64,000 nucleotides of DNA from Solanum dulcamara (Eukaryota; Streptophyta; Magnoliopsida; Solanales; Solanaceae). The translations under genes and the position numbers were made by a program. The DNA lies in the NCBI RefSeq assembly GCF_947179165.1, contig NC_077242.1:21890597-21954596 (forward strand), given 5' to 3'. This document shows, piece by piece, positions 20,625 through 32,430 of the stretch. Numbering within the stretch: position 1 is the first letter of the stretch; each line of letters begins with the position of its first letter. The notes beneath the pieces were generated by a model, which was not told the DNA's origin, did not search any database, and was given only the letters and a program-made list of their open reading frames with translations.

Positions 20625-20965
20625 TGAGAAGTTCGAGCCGTGAATTTCGGGCGATCTGTTGTGACTTATTATTATGTTTATTATTGTTGTTGTTGTTGTT
20701 GAGAAGCTCGAGGTGTAAATTTCGAGAGGCCCATGATACATATTCGGGTTACTATTATTAGTATTACTACTGGGAAGCTCGAGGCGTAAATTTCGGGCGA
20801 CCCGTTCTACATAATTTGGGCTATTAAAATTATTATTATTATTATTGAGAAGCTTGAGGTGTGAATTCCGGGAGGCCCATGATACATATTCGGGTTACTA
20901 TTACTACTACTACTATTGGGAAGCTTGAGGCGTGAATTTTGGGAGCTTCATGATATTTTTGGAGG
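20625..20965 (+). repeat. Minisatellite in LTR, 71-76 bp units
   Basis: Units start at 20625, 20701, 20772, 20847 and 20918. Each begins gagaagctcgaggtgtaaattt or a close form, followed by a gcccatgata..cgggttacta part and then a variable TTA/TTG/TAC triplet run. Confidence 0.85.
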
Positions 20966-21198
20966 ATGTTGAGCCTTAGCTACGAGTTTACTATTGTGTA
21001 TTCTTTTGGTGTTTTATCAGTTGGGATTATTGATGTGATTACATGATTGGTCGGACTTACTTGACTATCGTATGATTATTTTCATGCCCTCTTTCTCCGT
21101 ATTTGTAATTTGTGCTCTTCTCTTATTATTATTGGTATCATCGTGCTGCTTATTATATATTTTACTCTTTCTGAGCTTGGTCGGCCTATGATGCCTAC

Positions 21199-21223
21199 TG
21201 GGTACCTTGTGTTTTGGTACTCA
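21199..21223 (+). promoter_or_regulatory. Stem-loop near the LTR R region
   Basis: TGGGTACC (21199-21206) pairs with GGTACTCA (21216-21223) across a 9-nt loop. It lies about 520 bp before the LTR end. Equivalent elements occur at 45033, 49056, 52333 and 58994, and in weaker form at 17659 and 28324. A role in RNA 3' end formation or packaging is inferred only. Confidence 0.5.
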
Positions 21224-21744
21224 TACTGCACTTCTGTATTTTTTTGATGCAGCTCCTAGTTTGAGGCACCTTCAACACGCGCCTGATCATTCGTAGCTGA
21301 GCCCGAACTGAATTGTGGTGAGCTTCCGGCGTTCAGAGACTTGCTACACTCTCTCTTTTGCTCTGACTTGTATTTTGTATTTTTGACATTCAAATTTGTG
21401 TTGTCTATATATATATATTCAACTTTTATACTTAGTAACTCCTGTATAGGTAACACCAGGTCCGGGGTTTGGTCTAGTGTCAGTTCGTCATTTTTGGTCA
21501 CCATCGGGCAATTTGTATATTTTGTATCGTATTTATATATCTATACCCTGGATCGACTATTTTTTTGTTATATTTTGTTTTCTTCTGCCTTATTATGTTA
21601 TTTATTATTTAATTAATTTGAGGCTTGACTTCCACTTGAATTGAGTTTGGCTCGTCTACTTGGAGGTTATAGTAGATGTCATCATGGCTTGTCTACTTGG
21701 GGATTATAATAGATGTCATCATGACTTGGATTCGGATCGTGACA

Positions 21745-22525
21745 AAAAAAACCATTGCGATCACGAACCACCCTTTGCGATTGCGAAGTCCATTTTCTTG
21801 ACTCATCGTGATCACGATAACAAAAATTCTTGCACTAGAAACTAAATCACAGTTGAATGTTAAGTCCAAAAATGCTCTCGATTGAACCCTCGAAAATCAT
21901 TTAGGGTTCGATAAAAATAAATTGAATATACTACTAGACTAAATTCTACATTCCGGACTCAATGAAATAGTTAGATTTTTGAAAAGAAGTTGTTTTGATC
22001 AAATTACTCTCCGGGACCCCTTATTGGCCTAAAAATCAACTTTTGGCCTAAACCTCAAAACGATGATTAAGGTCCTGGGGCACTAAGTCAATATTCAACT
22101 AGATCAAACTCGAAGTTCTGGATATAATGGAACTGACAGAATTCTCATCCGAAGTTCGTATCTCAAAACATTGACCGGAGTCAAACCAACTTATCATTTT
22201 AATCCTCACTTTTCAACTTAAGACCTCAAATTTCCATATCAATCCCAAATCTGTTTCCGACGACTCTCCTATACCAATTTCCATATTTCAGAACTGATGA
22301 AACTGACAAAATCACATTCCAAGATCCGTAGCTCCGTTTGGTACCGAAAACCACTTTTCACAACTTAACTCTATAAAACTTAAGAATTTGCGCAATTCAC
22401 TAATTATTAAGACTTAAACACATTCAACCATATAAACTGAATAAATAATACCTGGGGCCACTAACGATACAGATAAAATGATAATTTCGTGCAAATTTCC
22501 GAAAATGACCCTCAAGGTCATTACA
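21745..22525 (-). mobile_element. Minus-strand gypsy LTR fragment (copy 2)
   Basis: Read on the minus strand it starts TGTAATGACC at 22525 and ends where the plus-strand LTR tail begins (21744). It contains U3-type sequence with gcgatcacg and gcgattgcg motifs common in Solanaceae gypsy LTRs. It holds the empty LINE site at 22097-22108. Confidence 0.7.
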
Positions 22526-23208
22526 TTATTAAAAGAATAAGTAGGTATTTTTCTATTTCAACTTATTACGTAATAATTTATTTTAACTATTAAACACGTA
22601 AATTAAATTTTTACTATTTCATTATTGAAGAGGATATATTGTTCATTGATTTGACATTACTTATTTGGATATATTCGTAAAGAAAAATTATGGTAAGGCA
22701 TGCAAATTTGGAAGTGTTGCATGTGACTTTCTACATTTTTTTGCAGTGTTAATTAAATTCAACACTGCAAAGTTTGTTAACATTAATAAAATTAAATAAT
22801 TTTAATTAAATAAATAAATTATTAAAAGAATAATTAGGTATTTTTCTATTTCAAATTATTATGTAATAATTTGATTTAACTATTAAACATGTAAATTAAA
22901 TTTTTACTATTTCATTATTGAAGAGGACAAATTGTTCATTGATATGACATTACTTATTTGGATGTATCGTAAAGAAGAAGTATTGTAAGTCATGCAAATT
23001 TGAAAGTGTTGCATGTGACTTCTACATTTTGTTTGCGGTGTTGATTAAATTCAACATTGCAAAGTTTGTTAACATTAATAAAATTAAAATAATTTTAATT
23101 TATTAAATAAATTATTAAAAGAATAATTAGGTATTTTTCTAATTTAAATTATTACGTAATAATTTAGTTTAACTATTAAACACATAAATTAAATTTTAAA
23201 ATTGCCTA
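22526..23208 (+). repeat. 293-bp tandem repeats upstream of MULE (copy 2)
   Basis: This is the copy-2 equivalent of 11799-12480, almost identical, with the same palindromes. Confidence 0.8.
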
Positions 23209-23814
23209 TATACCATTTCAATAGCAACTTTGCAGTGTTGAATCAAATCAATACTGCAAAACTTAAAAGCTGTCAAATTTTTCCATGCGACTTGTAAGTG
23301 TTGAATTACATTAACACTACAAATTAACCACTATTCATTCTTAAAAAACTATTCACAAATTCCTATTCCAATTTTTTTTAGTACTTATTCCTAATTCAAA
23401 ACTATTCACACTGAAAATGATCATTACATAATGGTGCTTACTTAAATTAATTAATCCCGTCACCTAAATTTATTTGTTTAATTTGAAATAAATATAAATT
23501 TAAATAATAAATAATTTTTTTAAATTAACTGATTTTAAATTAAAGATATGTATAATGTATTAAAATAATTAATTATTTTGTATTAAAATTTATCACATCA
23601 TACCTTAATTTATTTAAACTTAAAAGAAATGTATTAAAATAATTAGTTATTTTGTATTAAAATTTATCACATCATAACTTAATTTATTTAAACGTAAAAG
23701 CAGTCAACTTACATCATAACTTAATTCACTTAAATTTAAAAGCATTCAATTTGCCCATGGGACTTGTAAGTCGCACAGAAGCATGCGACTTGTATTTCAC
23801 ATACGGGAAAGGGA

Positions 23815-23861
<47 letters not shown>

Positions 23862-24009
23862 CATGGCTAAATTTACTTGTATCAGTGCATGTCTCGCATA
23901 AAATTCCTATATATATAGATACGATTCATTTTTTGAAGAAATCTATACATACGCTTGAGTAAATTTTTATTTATCTTGAGTTTATATATTATTTTTAATA
24001 ATTATTAAC
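23209..24009 (+). other. AT-rich MULE 5' region (copy 2)
   Basis: This is the copy-2 equivalent of 12481-13261. The TA microsatellite here (about 23818-23859) is nearly twice as long as in copy 1. No coding potential is seen. Confidence 0.6.
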
Positions 24010-25614
24010 ATGACCGATTCTAAGGTTAGAGTCATGCTTCACTGGGGTGGTGAAATTTTGCATGAAGCTGGATATGTGCGATATAGTATTCCGCCTATAG
24101 TAATCCAATTGTTTTCATTAAATCTCAAATATGATCGTTTGCAAATGGTATTTCAAAAACAATGGGTATTCGTGATCCAGAAGACGTAGTGGTTATCTCT
24201 AGACAATATCCAAGTTATTTTATGTCTGATGGACATGCTATTTTTGGTTTAATTCGTATTTGGAATGATGATTCTTTATTTTTATTTCTTCGTAGTTTTG
24301 AAACATTTTCAAACCGCATTGATATACAGACTCTTGAGATGTATGCGCCAGTTGAACAATGTCCTATTGTTCATGAACCATCTGATAGCGAGTTTGATCT
24401 TTGTGAACCCAATTTAATTTACAATCTTCAAGTGGTCCAGTCGATCAACAAATGATGAGAGCAATTGACCGAGAAACAATTGATTTCTCTACTTTTGATA
24501 GTCAATTTGAAGGTGTGGACCATGATGCCGGTCCAAGCAATGCATGCATTCAACCACCTCCTCACCATTGGAGGCTACGAATATGCATTTCACTTGTTTT
24601 TAAATATTACTTAAGATTATTTTTTCTAATTCATTTATTAATTTTACGTAATTTTAAAGGTTTAATGAATATGGATGAATTTTCACTCAACTCACACAAG
24701 TAGATGACATCAATGACGATGAACTACACGATGTAGCTGTTTGTGAACCTTCACAAGAGGTTTCTACTGACGATAATGAAACTACAGATGATGATATAGA
24801 TGTCAATGTAGATATTGCTACCACAAGTACCTCCAATATTAATTCATCTTTCGTAGCTATTCCATATTTGGATCATACAATAGAAGATTTTGATGATCAT
24901 TAACAATTCTGATAGCGCTCCATTATGGAATGAAAAAAATCCAGAACATATTAAGTCAGATTTGATTGAACAAACGTAAATTATATAAGCAAAATAATAA
25001 ATATTTAATCTATGTTACTAATATTTTTTTTGTACCATTGACATAGGTATGTTATTTATAAATAAAAACAAATTAAATATGCAGTGAGAATGTACAATAT
25101 AGCTAAGGGAATGGAGTTTTAGTGTGACCAATCCAAAGGAAAAAGTTGGAAGGTAATATGTAAGAAATACATGTCAGGATGCGAATGGATGATTCATTTT
25201 CGCGAGATTGGAGCTGGTATTTGGAAGGCATGAAAAATGATCAACCATACTTGTAATCCAGATCAATATAAGGAGGATCACTACAATTTGGATAGCAATA
25301 TGATTGCTACTTCATTGATTCCTTATGTTATCGAGAACCCCAATATTTCTATAAATATGGTTCGGCAAATCATCAAAGGATTGCACCACTACACTCCTAG
25401 TTATCGAAAAGCCCAAAAAGGCCGAAGGAAGACCTTTATTATGGTTTATGGCGACTTTGAAAATTCAGTTAAGGCATTACCTGGGTATATGAAAGCTTTG
25501 CAAATTTTTAATCCAGGTACCATTGTTGAGTGGGAGCCCCATTCAACAACGATGCAAGATGAGCAAATTTTAAGTACTTATTTTGGAGTTTTAAAGCATG
25601 TATTGATGGCTTCA
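24010..25614 (+). pseudogene. MULE transposase N-terminal part (copy 2)
   Basis: This is a near-identical twin of 13262-14866. It has the same N-terminal region (24162-24455, 24452-24703), the same two intron-like gaps, the MuDR DNA-binding domain and the following helical block (25237-25614). A gypsy 5' LTR starts at 25615. The remainder of the transposase resumes after that element at 37359. What resumes is already the SWIM-like and C-terminal region, so the whole catalytic DDE domain was missing before the gypsy insertion. The element is therefore a deletion derivative that was later split. Confidence 0.78.
25610..25614. repeat. Gypsy target-site duplication cttca, left
   Basis: It matches cttca at 37359-37363 immediately after the 3' LTR. 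Five bases is the usual gypsy integrase stagger. Confidence 0.88.
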
Positions 25615-28600
25615 TGTTATGACCCTCCAGGTCATTTTTCTAATATTGCATCTATTTCATTATTTAGAGCATTGCTATAGCGATCCCAGGTCATTTATGA
25701 CCTACTGGCGCCGATAGCGCAGTCGCCTGGTCGTTTGTTTGGGTTTTAGAACCATTTCCTTATTTTGGAGCTTTTATAACTTGAAAATTTAACTTCGATC
25801 ATAAGATTAGGAAAACGACCTCATAAGGGAATTTTGACATTTCCATCAACTCCGAAATAGCCAAATTAGGCTAATAGCATGGTTGGCACTAGTACGGGAT
25901 AATTAGTACAAGTTTGAGGTCATTTGGTGGTTTTACCTTTGAAATTTGGCTCATGGTTGACTTTGGTCAACATTCTTAGAAAATACATTTGGATGAAAAT
26001 TATGACAGTGCGGTTAGCTTCAAAATATCGAGTTTGTTCGAGAATGACCCTTCGTTCACTTCCTAAGGCTTCCGGTATAATTCTGAGGCCCGTTGTGGAA
26101 TTTGGCTCAAAATGGCCCTTGGGTGTGGGACTCACTTTCAGTCATAATGAACTCATATGGAAATTTTAACTATGTCACTAAGTTTGAACCATCGAATTTG
26201 GTGGGGTATCATATTTTATTTGCACACATAGGATTCCGAATGAATTCTAATCACCCCATCAGAATATTTAAACTTAAGAAAACTCAGCTTTTCAGCTGAT
26301 ATCTGGTGCAGGAGAATTTTTTCTCTGCGATCGCATGCCCTTGGTCGCGTTCTCGGAGGTCCACAAAATTGAACTCCGCATTCACAGAGGTATAGCTGGT
26401 TGGACTACGCATTCGCGGAGCCTGGGCCGCGTTCGCAAAGATATTAGGCTTTTGCCTTTGCGTTCACCTGCCTCTGGCTGCGTTCGTGAAGGCTAAGAAT
26501 CTTGACCTCCGCGTTCTCGGTCCACTTAGGTCGCGTTCGTGAAGGCCAAAGTCCTAGTCTTTTAATAAAAGACCAAGGATGAATTTCAACTCACTTCTTC
26601 ATATTCAAACCTCCATTTCTCCTTCATTAATAGCTTCACATGAGGTAAGTTTACAAAATTAGCTACTGTCTTAGTCATTTTTGAAATGAAATTTTCTTGA
26701 ATTTTGGAAGATTGTAAATTAGCCAATTTAGCTACGTTTTTAGTGATATTTGAGGCTAAATTATGGGGGTATTTTACAAGGAATATTGTGGTATTTTTGG
26801 TTTGGATTGGAGAGTTTCATTTTTGAGAAATCGCTGCGTAAAGAGTCTGCCTTATTTGTTTTTCTTAACTTAACAATGTGGGAGTTCATTGCATGATTGT
26901 TTTGCAATATTTTTTCACCCTAAATTGTAGTTTCATTCGATCCTTGAGCTTAGGTACTGTTTAGAACCTATTTTTTGGGTCAATTTCAAATTATGGATGC
27001 GGGTCCCACATTTCCCATTTTAGACCCCAAAATTGGTATGTCTCCAAAAGTTATGAAATTAGTGTCTAAACGACCGTAAAAACTTTGTGATTCTTTTTTG
27101 ACAACGTGGCAATATTTTGAGGACATTTGGAAGGAAACAGCTCCGGCACGATAATTTGGAGCATGCATTTTTAGCCTCTAGGTAGGCTACGACTTTTCTT
27201 TCTTTAGATTTAGCTGGAATGTGTGAAAGCATGTTGAATCATATGAAATTTGGTTTGGGAAACTTATTTGTATATCTCAGGTGTTAGAAATCATGTTTTA
27301 GGCTTTATTGGGTTTTTTGGATAATTGGAAGCATATGTTCCGTTCTGTGATTTGTTAGTATTGTAGAAGGATTTAATTTATTATGTTGTTCATATTGTGG
27401 AGTATGTTGACCTTAGTATAGGTTATAAACTTGCCTTAAATTCTCCAATATTGCTCCAGCAGGCTTAGATCCTTGTAGAATAATGTAGCGGGCTAATGCC
27501 TGATAGTTTGGTCTTATCTAGGCGGTAACTTTGCTCTTAAGAACACCCCTATCCATACCTCAGCATAATTGCGACTTTTGAGATACAGAAGCGATAAAAA
27601 ACCTTGTGATCGTACTATTTTGGCTCAGTTCAAGCTTCGGTGGTATATAAGTGGACTCATTGGGAAGGTAATTCTCGGAACTATTATCGTCCAGTTGAAA
27701 AGGAGAATATTTGGCACCTTGGGATAATTATTTGTGAGCATTTGTTACCTTCCATCAGGGAGCATCCGAGTACCTAACCCTGGTCTCTACTGACTTTCTA
27801 GTATGGCGAGCATCCGGGTACCAAGCCTCGGTCTCGACCTTACCGATAGGTTATGGCAATCATCTGGGTACCTAGCCCCATCCTTGATCATACTGATGTA
27901 TTATGGAGAGCATCCGAGTATTCAGTCCCTGCCTCGACCACCTTAAATACTCGAGCGAGCATCTAGGTCTCAATCCTGGCCTCAACCCCTAAGGCACTCC
28001 TAGTTCATCGATTCTTGGAGATTTTTGGTTCAGAAATGACATGGTTCTTCGGTTCTTAGCATCGCAGATTCTTGGTTCCTAGTCTCGGTAATTATAGCTA
28101 CTCTGTGTACTTGATAGGCTAATGGGGCGCGTTCGAGTTTTTATTTTAACTAGCGCATGAGTGTCCTGGTTAGGCTTATGGGTGCCCAGTTGGGTATAGA
28201 TAACTGTAGTGCTCTTAGCTAGTATTTGTTCCACCTTAGATGCTTATTATGATTCCTCTTTAGGCTTATTCCTCTTTTTCATATTGTTCTTACCTTTTCT
28301 ACTCAGTTAGCCTATGATGCTTACTAGATACATGTTTTCTTGGTACTCATACTACACTCTGCATCTACTTTTGTTATGCAAGACCGAGCACCGCCACCAT
28401 CGCGGATAGATCGAGCCTGTTGTAGTCAGCTCTAGAGACCAGGGTGAGCACTTGCTGTTTTGAGATCATTTCTATCTCCCTCAGCTTGGATGGCCCATCT
28501 TTTTCATTTCTGAGACTAGCCAGTTTATCTATATATAGTTTTGGTCCACTTTTGGGACTTGTACTCATATTTTGTGTTGTACCAGCTCTGTACTTGTGAC

Positions 28601-28798
28601 CTCCAGGTTCTGTGAGGGATCTTTAGTTATTTATATCAAGTTTTGGTTTTGGTTTTATTTATTTACTTTGTCTATGTTAGAATTTCCTCTTCATGATTAG
28701 TTTCTACCCTCAAACCCATTATTTGTCATTGCGGGTTGGCATACCTACTGGTGGGTTATAGTAGGTGCTATCTTGACCTAAGAAATCGGATTGTGATA
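25615..28798 (+). repeat. Chromovirus 5' LTR, 3184 bp
   Basis: It starts TGTTATGACC and ends gattgtgata. Compared with copy 1 it lacks about 82 bp, with short gct homology at the breakpoints. Compared with the 3' LTR it also lacks about 165 bp (equivalent of 35371-35535). It contains the gagcatc minisatellite at about 27735-27985. Confidence 0.88.
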
Positions 28799-28800
28799 AG

Positions 28801-28813
28801 TTGGTATCAGAGC
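28801..28813 (+). other. Primer binding site, initiator Met tRNA
   Basis: TTGGTATCAGAGC lies two bases after the 5' LTR. It is an exact match to the standard plant LTR-retrotransposon primer site. Confidence 0.92.
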
Positions 28814-29006
28814 CCCAGGTTCGTTGGTCTCACTTGTATTGAGCTAACATCTAGTAGAGTCTAACGGATGGGTGTAGAGACGTTTGTAACCTATCTTCGG
28901 GAAGCTACAAGACGTCATTACGAGTGTTCTCTATTTTGTATCACTTCTTGCAGTTTTGTGTCTTATTGGTTTTCTGCAATCTTATTTGTTTCACTCTTTC
29001 ACAGGG

Positions 29007-30430
29007 ATGATTCGTCCGTACGGTACCACACATGGTGATGACCCACCAGGGCGGGGCAAGCCTATAGGCCTACCTCGTAGAGTAGGAAGGGGAGAAACAC
29101 CAGCTCCTAACCTAGAGATAGTTCTAGAGCACGTAAAGGAGCATCAGGATGATTCTATTCCTCCTCAACCGGAGGGGCGACCACCAGCAGCACAACCTCC
29201 GTCTGCACCAGTTATGAGCCATGACTACAAACAGTGAGTGCCTAGCTCCTCACGGATATTGGGGTTATATCATAGGCCCCAACTCTAGCGGCAAAAATAC
29301 TAGCACTGCTGGATCCATCTGCCCAGCCAACACCTGAGGTTCAGGCACCTCCACTAGTTGTTGCACCCCCTCTGTAGTTTTGGAGGGTGTCACATCACTA
29401 CAGGAGAAGAAGATATTGGGGGTGTTTCATAGGTTGTTACCCCCGACATTTTCTAGAGCCACTGACGAGGATTCTATGGAGTTTTTGACTACCTGCTAGG
29501 AGCAGCTCCACTCTTTAGGTCTTATGGAGTCTAGAGGCACTGACTTCACCGCTCAGTGTGTCAGTCAAGCAGTGGTGGCATTCTTACTTTTAAGCCAGGA
29601 CAGCTGGGTCACTACCGTTGAAATAGGCCCAATTCTCAGAGGCCTTTCTGGCTCAATACATCCCCAGAAGCATCAGGGACTAACTCTGAGATCAGTTTAC
29701 TCAATATGAGCAGGGTCAGATGGCTATTTTCAAGTATGAGGCCAGATTTCACTAGCTATCCCGACATGCTACTATGATTCTACTTACTGAAGAGGAGAAG
29801 GTATGATATTTGATATGCAGATTGAGGCCCTACCTGAGTTTAGGCCTAACACTTGGTTTCTACGGGATGTTCTTTTCTAGATGTGGTAGATCATGCCTGC
29901 ACTATCGAGATTATTCATCGCCAGGCTCAAGGGGGCAGTGATAGGAAAACTGGGCGTTAGGGCACTACAGTAGGTTCCATTCTAGGGCTATAATAGTTAT
30001 GACAGACCTCGCCAGCAGTTTTAGGAAGATAGGTACCAGCAGGTTCAATCCATCTAGTCAGTTTAGGCTACCTTACCAGCAGTTGAGGGTAGTCAGCCTG
30101 ATTGGGGGGGTTCCATCGTAGGGCAATGCTCTAGGAAATTGGGTCTTCTTTCTTCCTACCATGGATGAGTTATCACAGGCTGCTCAGTTTTAGGATATTT
30201 TGATTGTGGCTCACAGAAGTACTAAGCTAGAGAGTGTCCTGACCGAGCTAGACTGTTGGCAATAGTACCACCTCCGCTCGAAGGTGGACATTAGGGTCAA
30301 GTTTGCGCGATGATCAACAGAGTGTTCGAAGTGGTCCTCGGGGAGACAGGTTAGGTGGCAGGGAAAATAGTCTTGGAAGAGGCTGACAGGGCCATTTCTG
30401 TGCTGTTCCGATGAGGCAAGAGGCTAAGGT
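29007..30430 (+). pseudogene. Chromovirus gag
   Basis: This would be the capsid protein gene. The ATG at 29007 follows a pyrimidine-rich tract ending cacag, as in copy 1. The first open piece (29007-29237) is proline/glycine/arginine-rich. The next recognisable piece (29524-29709) is the conserved helical gag region, which includes TDFTAQCVSQAV. Many stops interrupt it, several of TGG-to-TAG type. I could not place a zinc knuckle with confidence. Not functional. Confidence 0.65.
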
Positions 30431-30990
30431 ATCAGATGATATTATCACAGGTACCATCCTTATTTGTCAGTAGACTACTTCAACTTTATTTGATCTAGGT
30501 TCCATGTATTCCTATATATTTATAGATTTTTCTCCCCGTCTAGGTATTGTTTATGAGTCAGTTGAGGTGTTATTACATGTTTCAACCCTGATAAGGGATT
30601 CTTTAGTAGTGGATCAGGCTTGTCGATCTTGTGTGGTGACTATTCAGAGGCATGAGATTCGGGCAGATCTTATTATACTCTATATGCTGTACTTTGATGT
30701 TATTTCGGACATGGATTGTTTGTCCCCTCACCATGCAATTTTGGACTGTTATGCTAAGATCGTTATATTAGATATGCCTGGCATTCCCCTGGTCTTGTAG
30801 TAGGTTGCTTATAGTTGCTCACCGACAAGGATCATATCCTTTATGCGAACCCGGCGGCTAGTTGCGTCTGGCTATATGGCATACTTAGCATATGTTCGTG
30901 ATATGTCTAGTGAGGCCACTATAGTTGATTTACTTTCTTTGGTTAGGGAGTTTACTGATGTTTTCCTTACTGACCTACCTGGCCTACCCT
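30431..30990 (+). pseudogene. Chromovirus aspartic protease region
   Basis: This is the start of pol. The open piece 30504-30800 shows LFDLGSMYSYIF, where the catalytic triad reads DLG, then the strand and flap segments, and SDMD.LSPHHAILDC. A second piece (30843-31217) carries the linker (GYMAYLAYVRDMSSEA) into the RT. The duplication breakpoint at 30747 lies in this gene. Activity is not expected. Confidence 0.78.
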
Positions 30991-31700
30991 CAAAGAGAGA
31001 TATTGACTTTGCTATAGATTTGGAGGCGGAAACTAAGCCTATTTCTTTACCACCTTATTATATTATCCCCTTAGAGCTCAAGGAGCTCAGTGTGCAGCTT
31101 GAGGATCTTCTTAGTAAGGGATTATTTGCTCGAGTATGTCTATATAGGGTGCACCCATCCTACTTGTTAAGAAGAAGGATAGTACTATGCAGATGTGTGT
31201 TGATTACAGGCAGCTGAACAAGGTGACAGTGAGAAACCATTACCCCACGCCTCATATCGATGATTTGTTCGACCAGCTTCAGGGTAAAGCCCTGTTTTCT
31301 AAGATTGACTTGAGGTTTATCTACCACCAATTACGGATTAGAACTGCCGACATTCCTAAGACTACTTTTGGGAATCTTTATGGCCACCACAATTTCCTTA
31401 TGATGTCTTTAGGGCTTACTAATGCCTCCCCACATCTTATACAGACCTTATGAATCGATTATTCAAGTCTTATCTTTCCTCCTTTGTAATCTTATTCATC
31501 GATGATATACTACTATACTCACAGAGTAGAGAGGAGCACATGCAGTATTTAAGGGTTATGCTCCACACTTTAAGAGATCAACAACTTTATGCTAAATTCT
31601 CAAAGTATGAGTTTTGTTGTAGTCTGTGGCATTTTTGGGACACGTGGTGTCCAGGGAGGGTATCATGGTGGATCTGACAAAGATTGAGCCTATTTGTGGG
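30991..31700 (+). pseudogene. Chromovirus reverse transcriptase
   Basis: This is RNA-dependent DNA polymerase of the gypsy type. Recognised in order are DIDFAIDLE and PPYYIIPLELKEL, then (after a frameshift near 31140) [25 protein letters not shown] with a catalytic Asp, [15 protein letters not shown], and FIDDILLYS, which carries the two catalytic Asp residues. The open pieces are 30843-31217, 31187-31453 and 31450-31677, in different frames. Assignment is certain from the motifs, and the gene is broken. Confidence 0.88.
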
Positions 31701-32430
31701 TAGGCTAGTCCCATATTTATTATAAATATTTAGAGAATCATTGGATTGGCTGGCTATTACAGGCACTTCATCGTGGGTTTCTCCACTATTGCAGCCCTAT
31801 TTACCCATTTGACCCGTCAGGATATGCCCTTTGTGTGGTCCTAGGAGTGTGAATCGAGCATTCGGAAGTTCAAGAAGTTGCTTACCACAGCTCCTGTTCT
31901 GACTTATCCAGTGAAGGGCGAGGGCTTTTCAGTATATTGTGATACTTCTAGTGTAGGTCTTAGGTGTATTTTGATGTAGTGGGGCCGAGTTATTGCTTAT
32001 GTTTCTAGACAGTTAAGAGCGCACAAGCAAAACAACCCCACTCATGACCTAAAGTTGGCGGCAGTAGTTTTTGCCCTCAAGATGTAGAGACACTACTTAT
32101 ATGGGGTTCATTATGAGATATATATAGATCACTGTAACCTATAGTACACTATGATTCAAAGGGACCTTACTACTAAACAGCGGCGCAATATTAAGCTATT
32201 AACCGATTATAACATTTATATCCTCTACCATCCGGGCAAGGCAAATATAGTAGCGGATGCCTTGAGCCAGAAGACGAGAAGAATGGGTAGTTTAGGTTAC
32301 TTTCATATTGGGGAGAAACCTCTATCCTTATACATTCAGTCTTTGGCTAATACGATGGAAAGGTTGGACATCTCAAATTTTAGAGTAATTTTGGCTTTGG
32401 TTGGAACTTGGTCATCTTTATTAGATTAGA
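31701..32430 (+). pseudogene. Chromovirus RNase H
   Basis: This follows the RT. Seen are GLAGYYRHF and F.W-type segments, then VYCDTSSVGLRCIL with the first Asp, [20 protein letters not shown] followed by a TAG where the family has Trp, YEIYIDHCNL, and the closing LYHPGKANIVADALSQ (open piece 32151-32429). This is the usual gypsy RNase H layout. Stops at several tryptophan positions (31839, 32083) fit methylcytosine decay. Confidence 0.8.

Larger units (their letters stand above)
20083..21744 (+). mobile_element. 3' part of a different gypsy LTR
   Basis: This sequence starts abruptly at the duplication junction and ends with cggatcgtgaca at 21744, the usual LTR end. It contains a five-unit minisatellite (20625-20965), then the R-region motif TGGGTACC..GGTACTCA (21199-21223) and U5-like sequence. 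No coding frame is supported. By the duplication model it should also lie immediately left of this window. Confidence 0.7.
20083..30747. repeat. Tandem segmental duplication, copy 2 (10.7 kb)
   Basis: This block matches the sequence before 20083 (1-318 joined to 11371-20082), in the same order and orientation. Its first 1.7 kb (20083-21790) should match DNA just left of the window. The right edge is defined by the point in the gypsy protease where copy 1 stops matching (20082 versus 30747). The copies differ by scattered substitutions, an 82-bp deletion in the 5' LTR of copy 2, a longer TA run in copy 2, and the LINE in copy 1. Confidence 0.85.

Noticed and set aside
20625..20965. CRISPR-like array
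   Set aside because: The 71-76 bp units are directly adjacent, diverged and carry simple triplet runs. This is a plant LTR minisatellite.
28801..28813. tRNA gene fragment
   Set aside because: It is only the 13-base primer site complementary to initiator Met tRNA, with no tRNA body.
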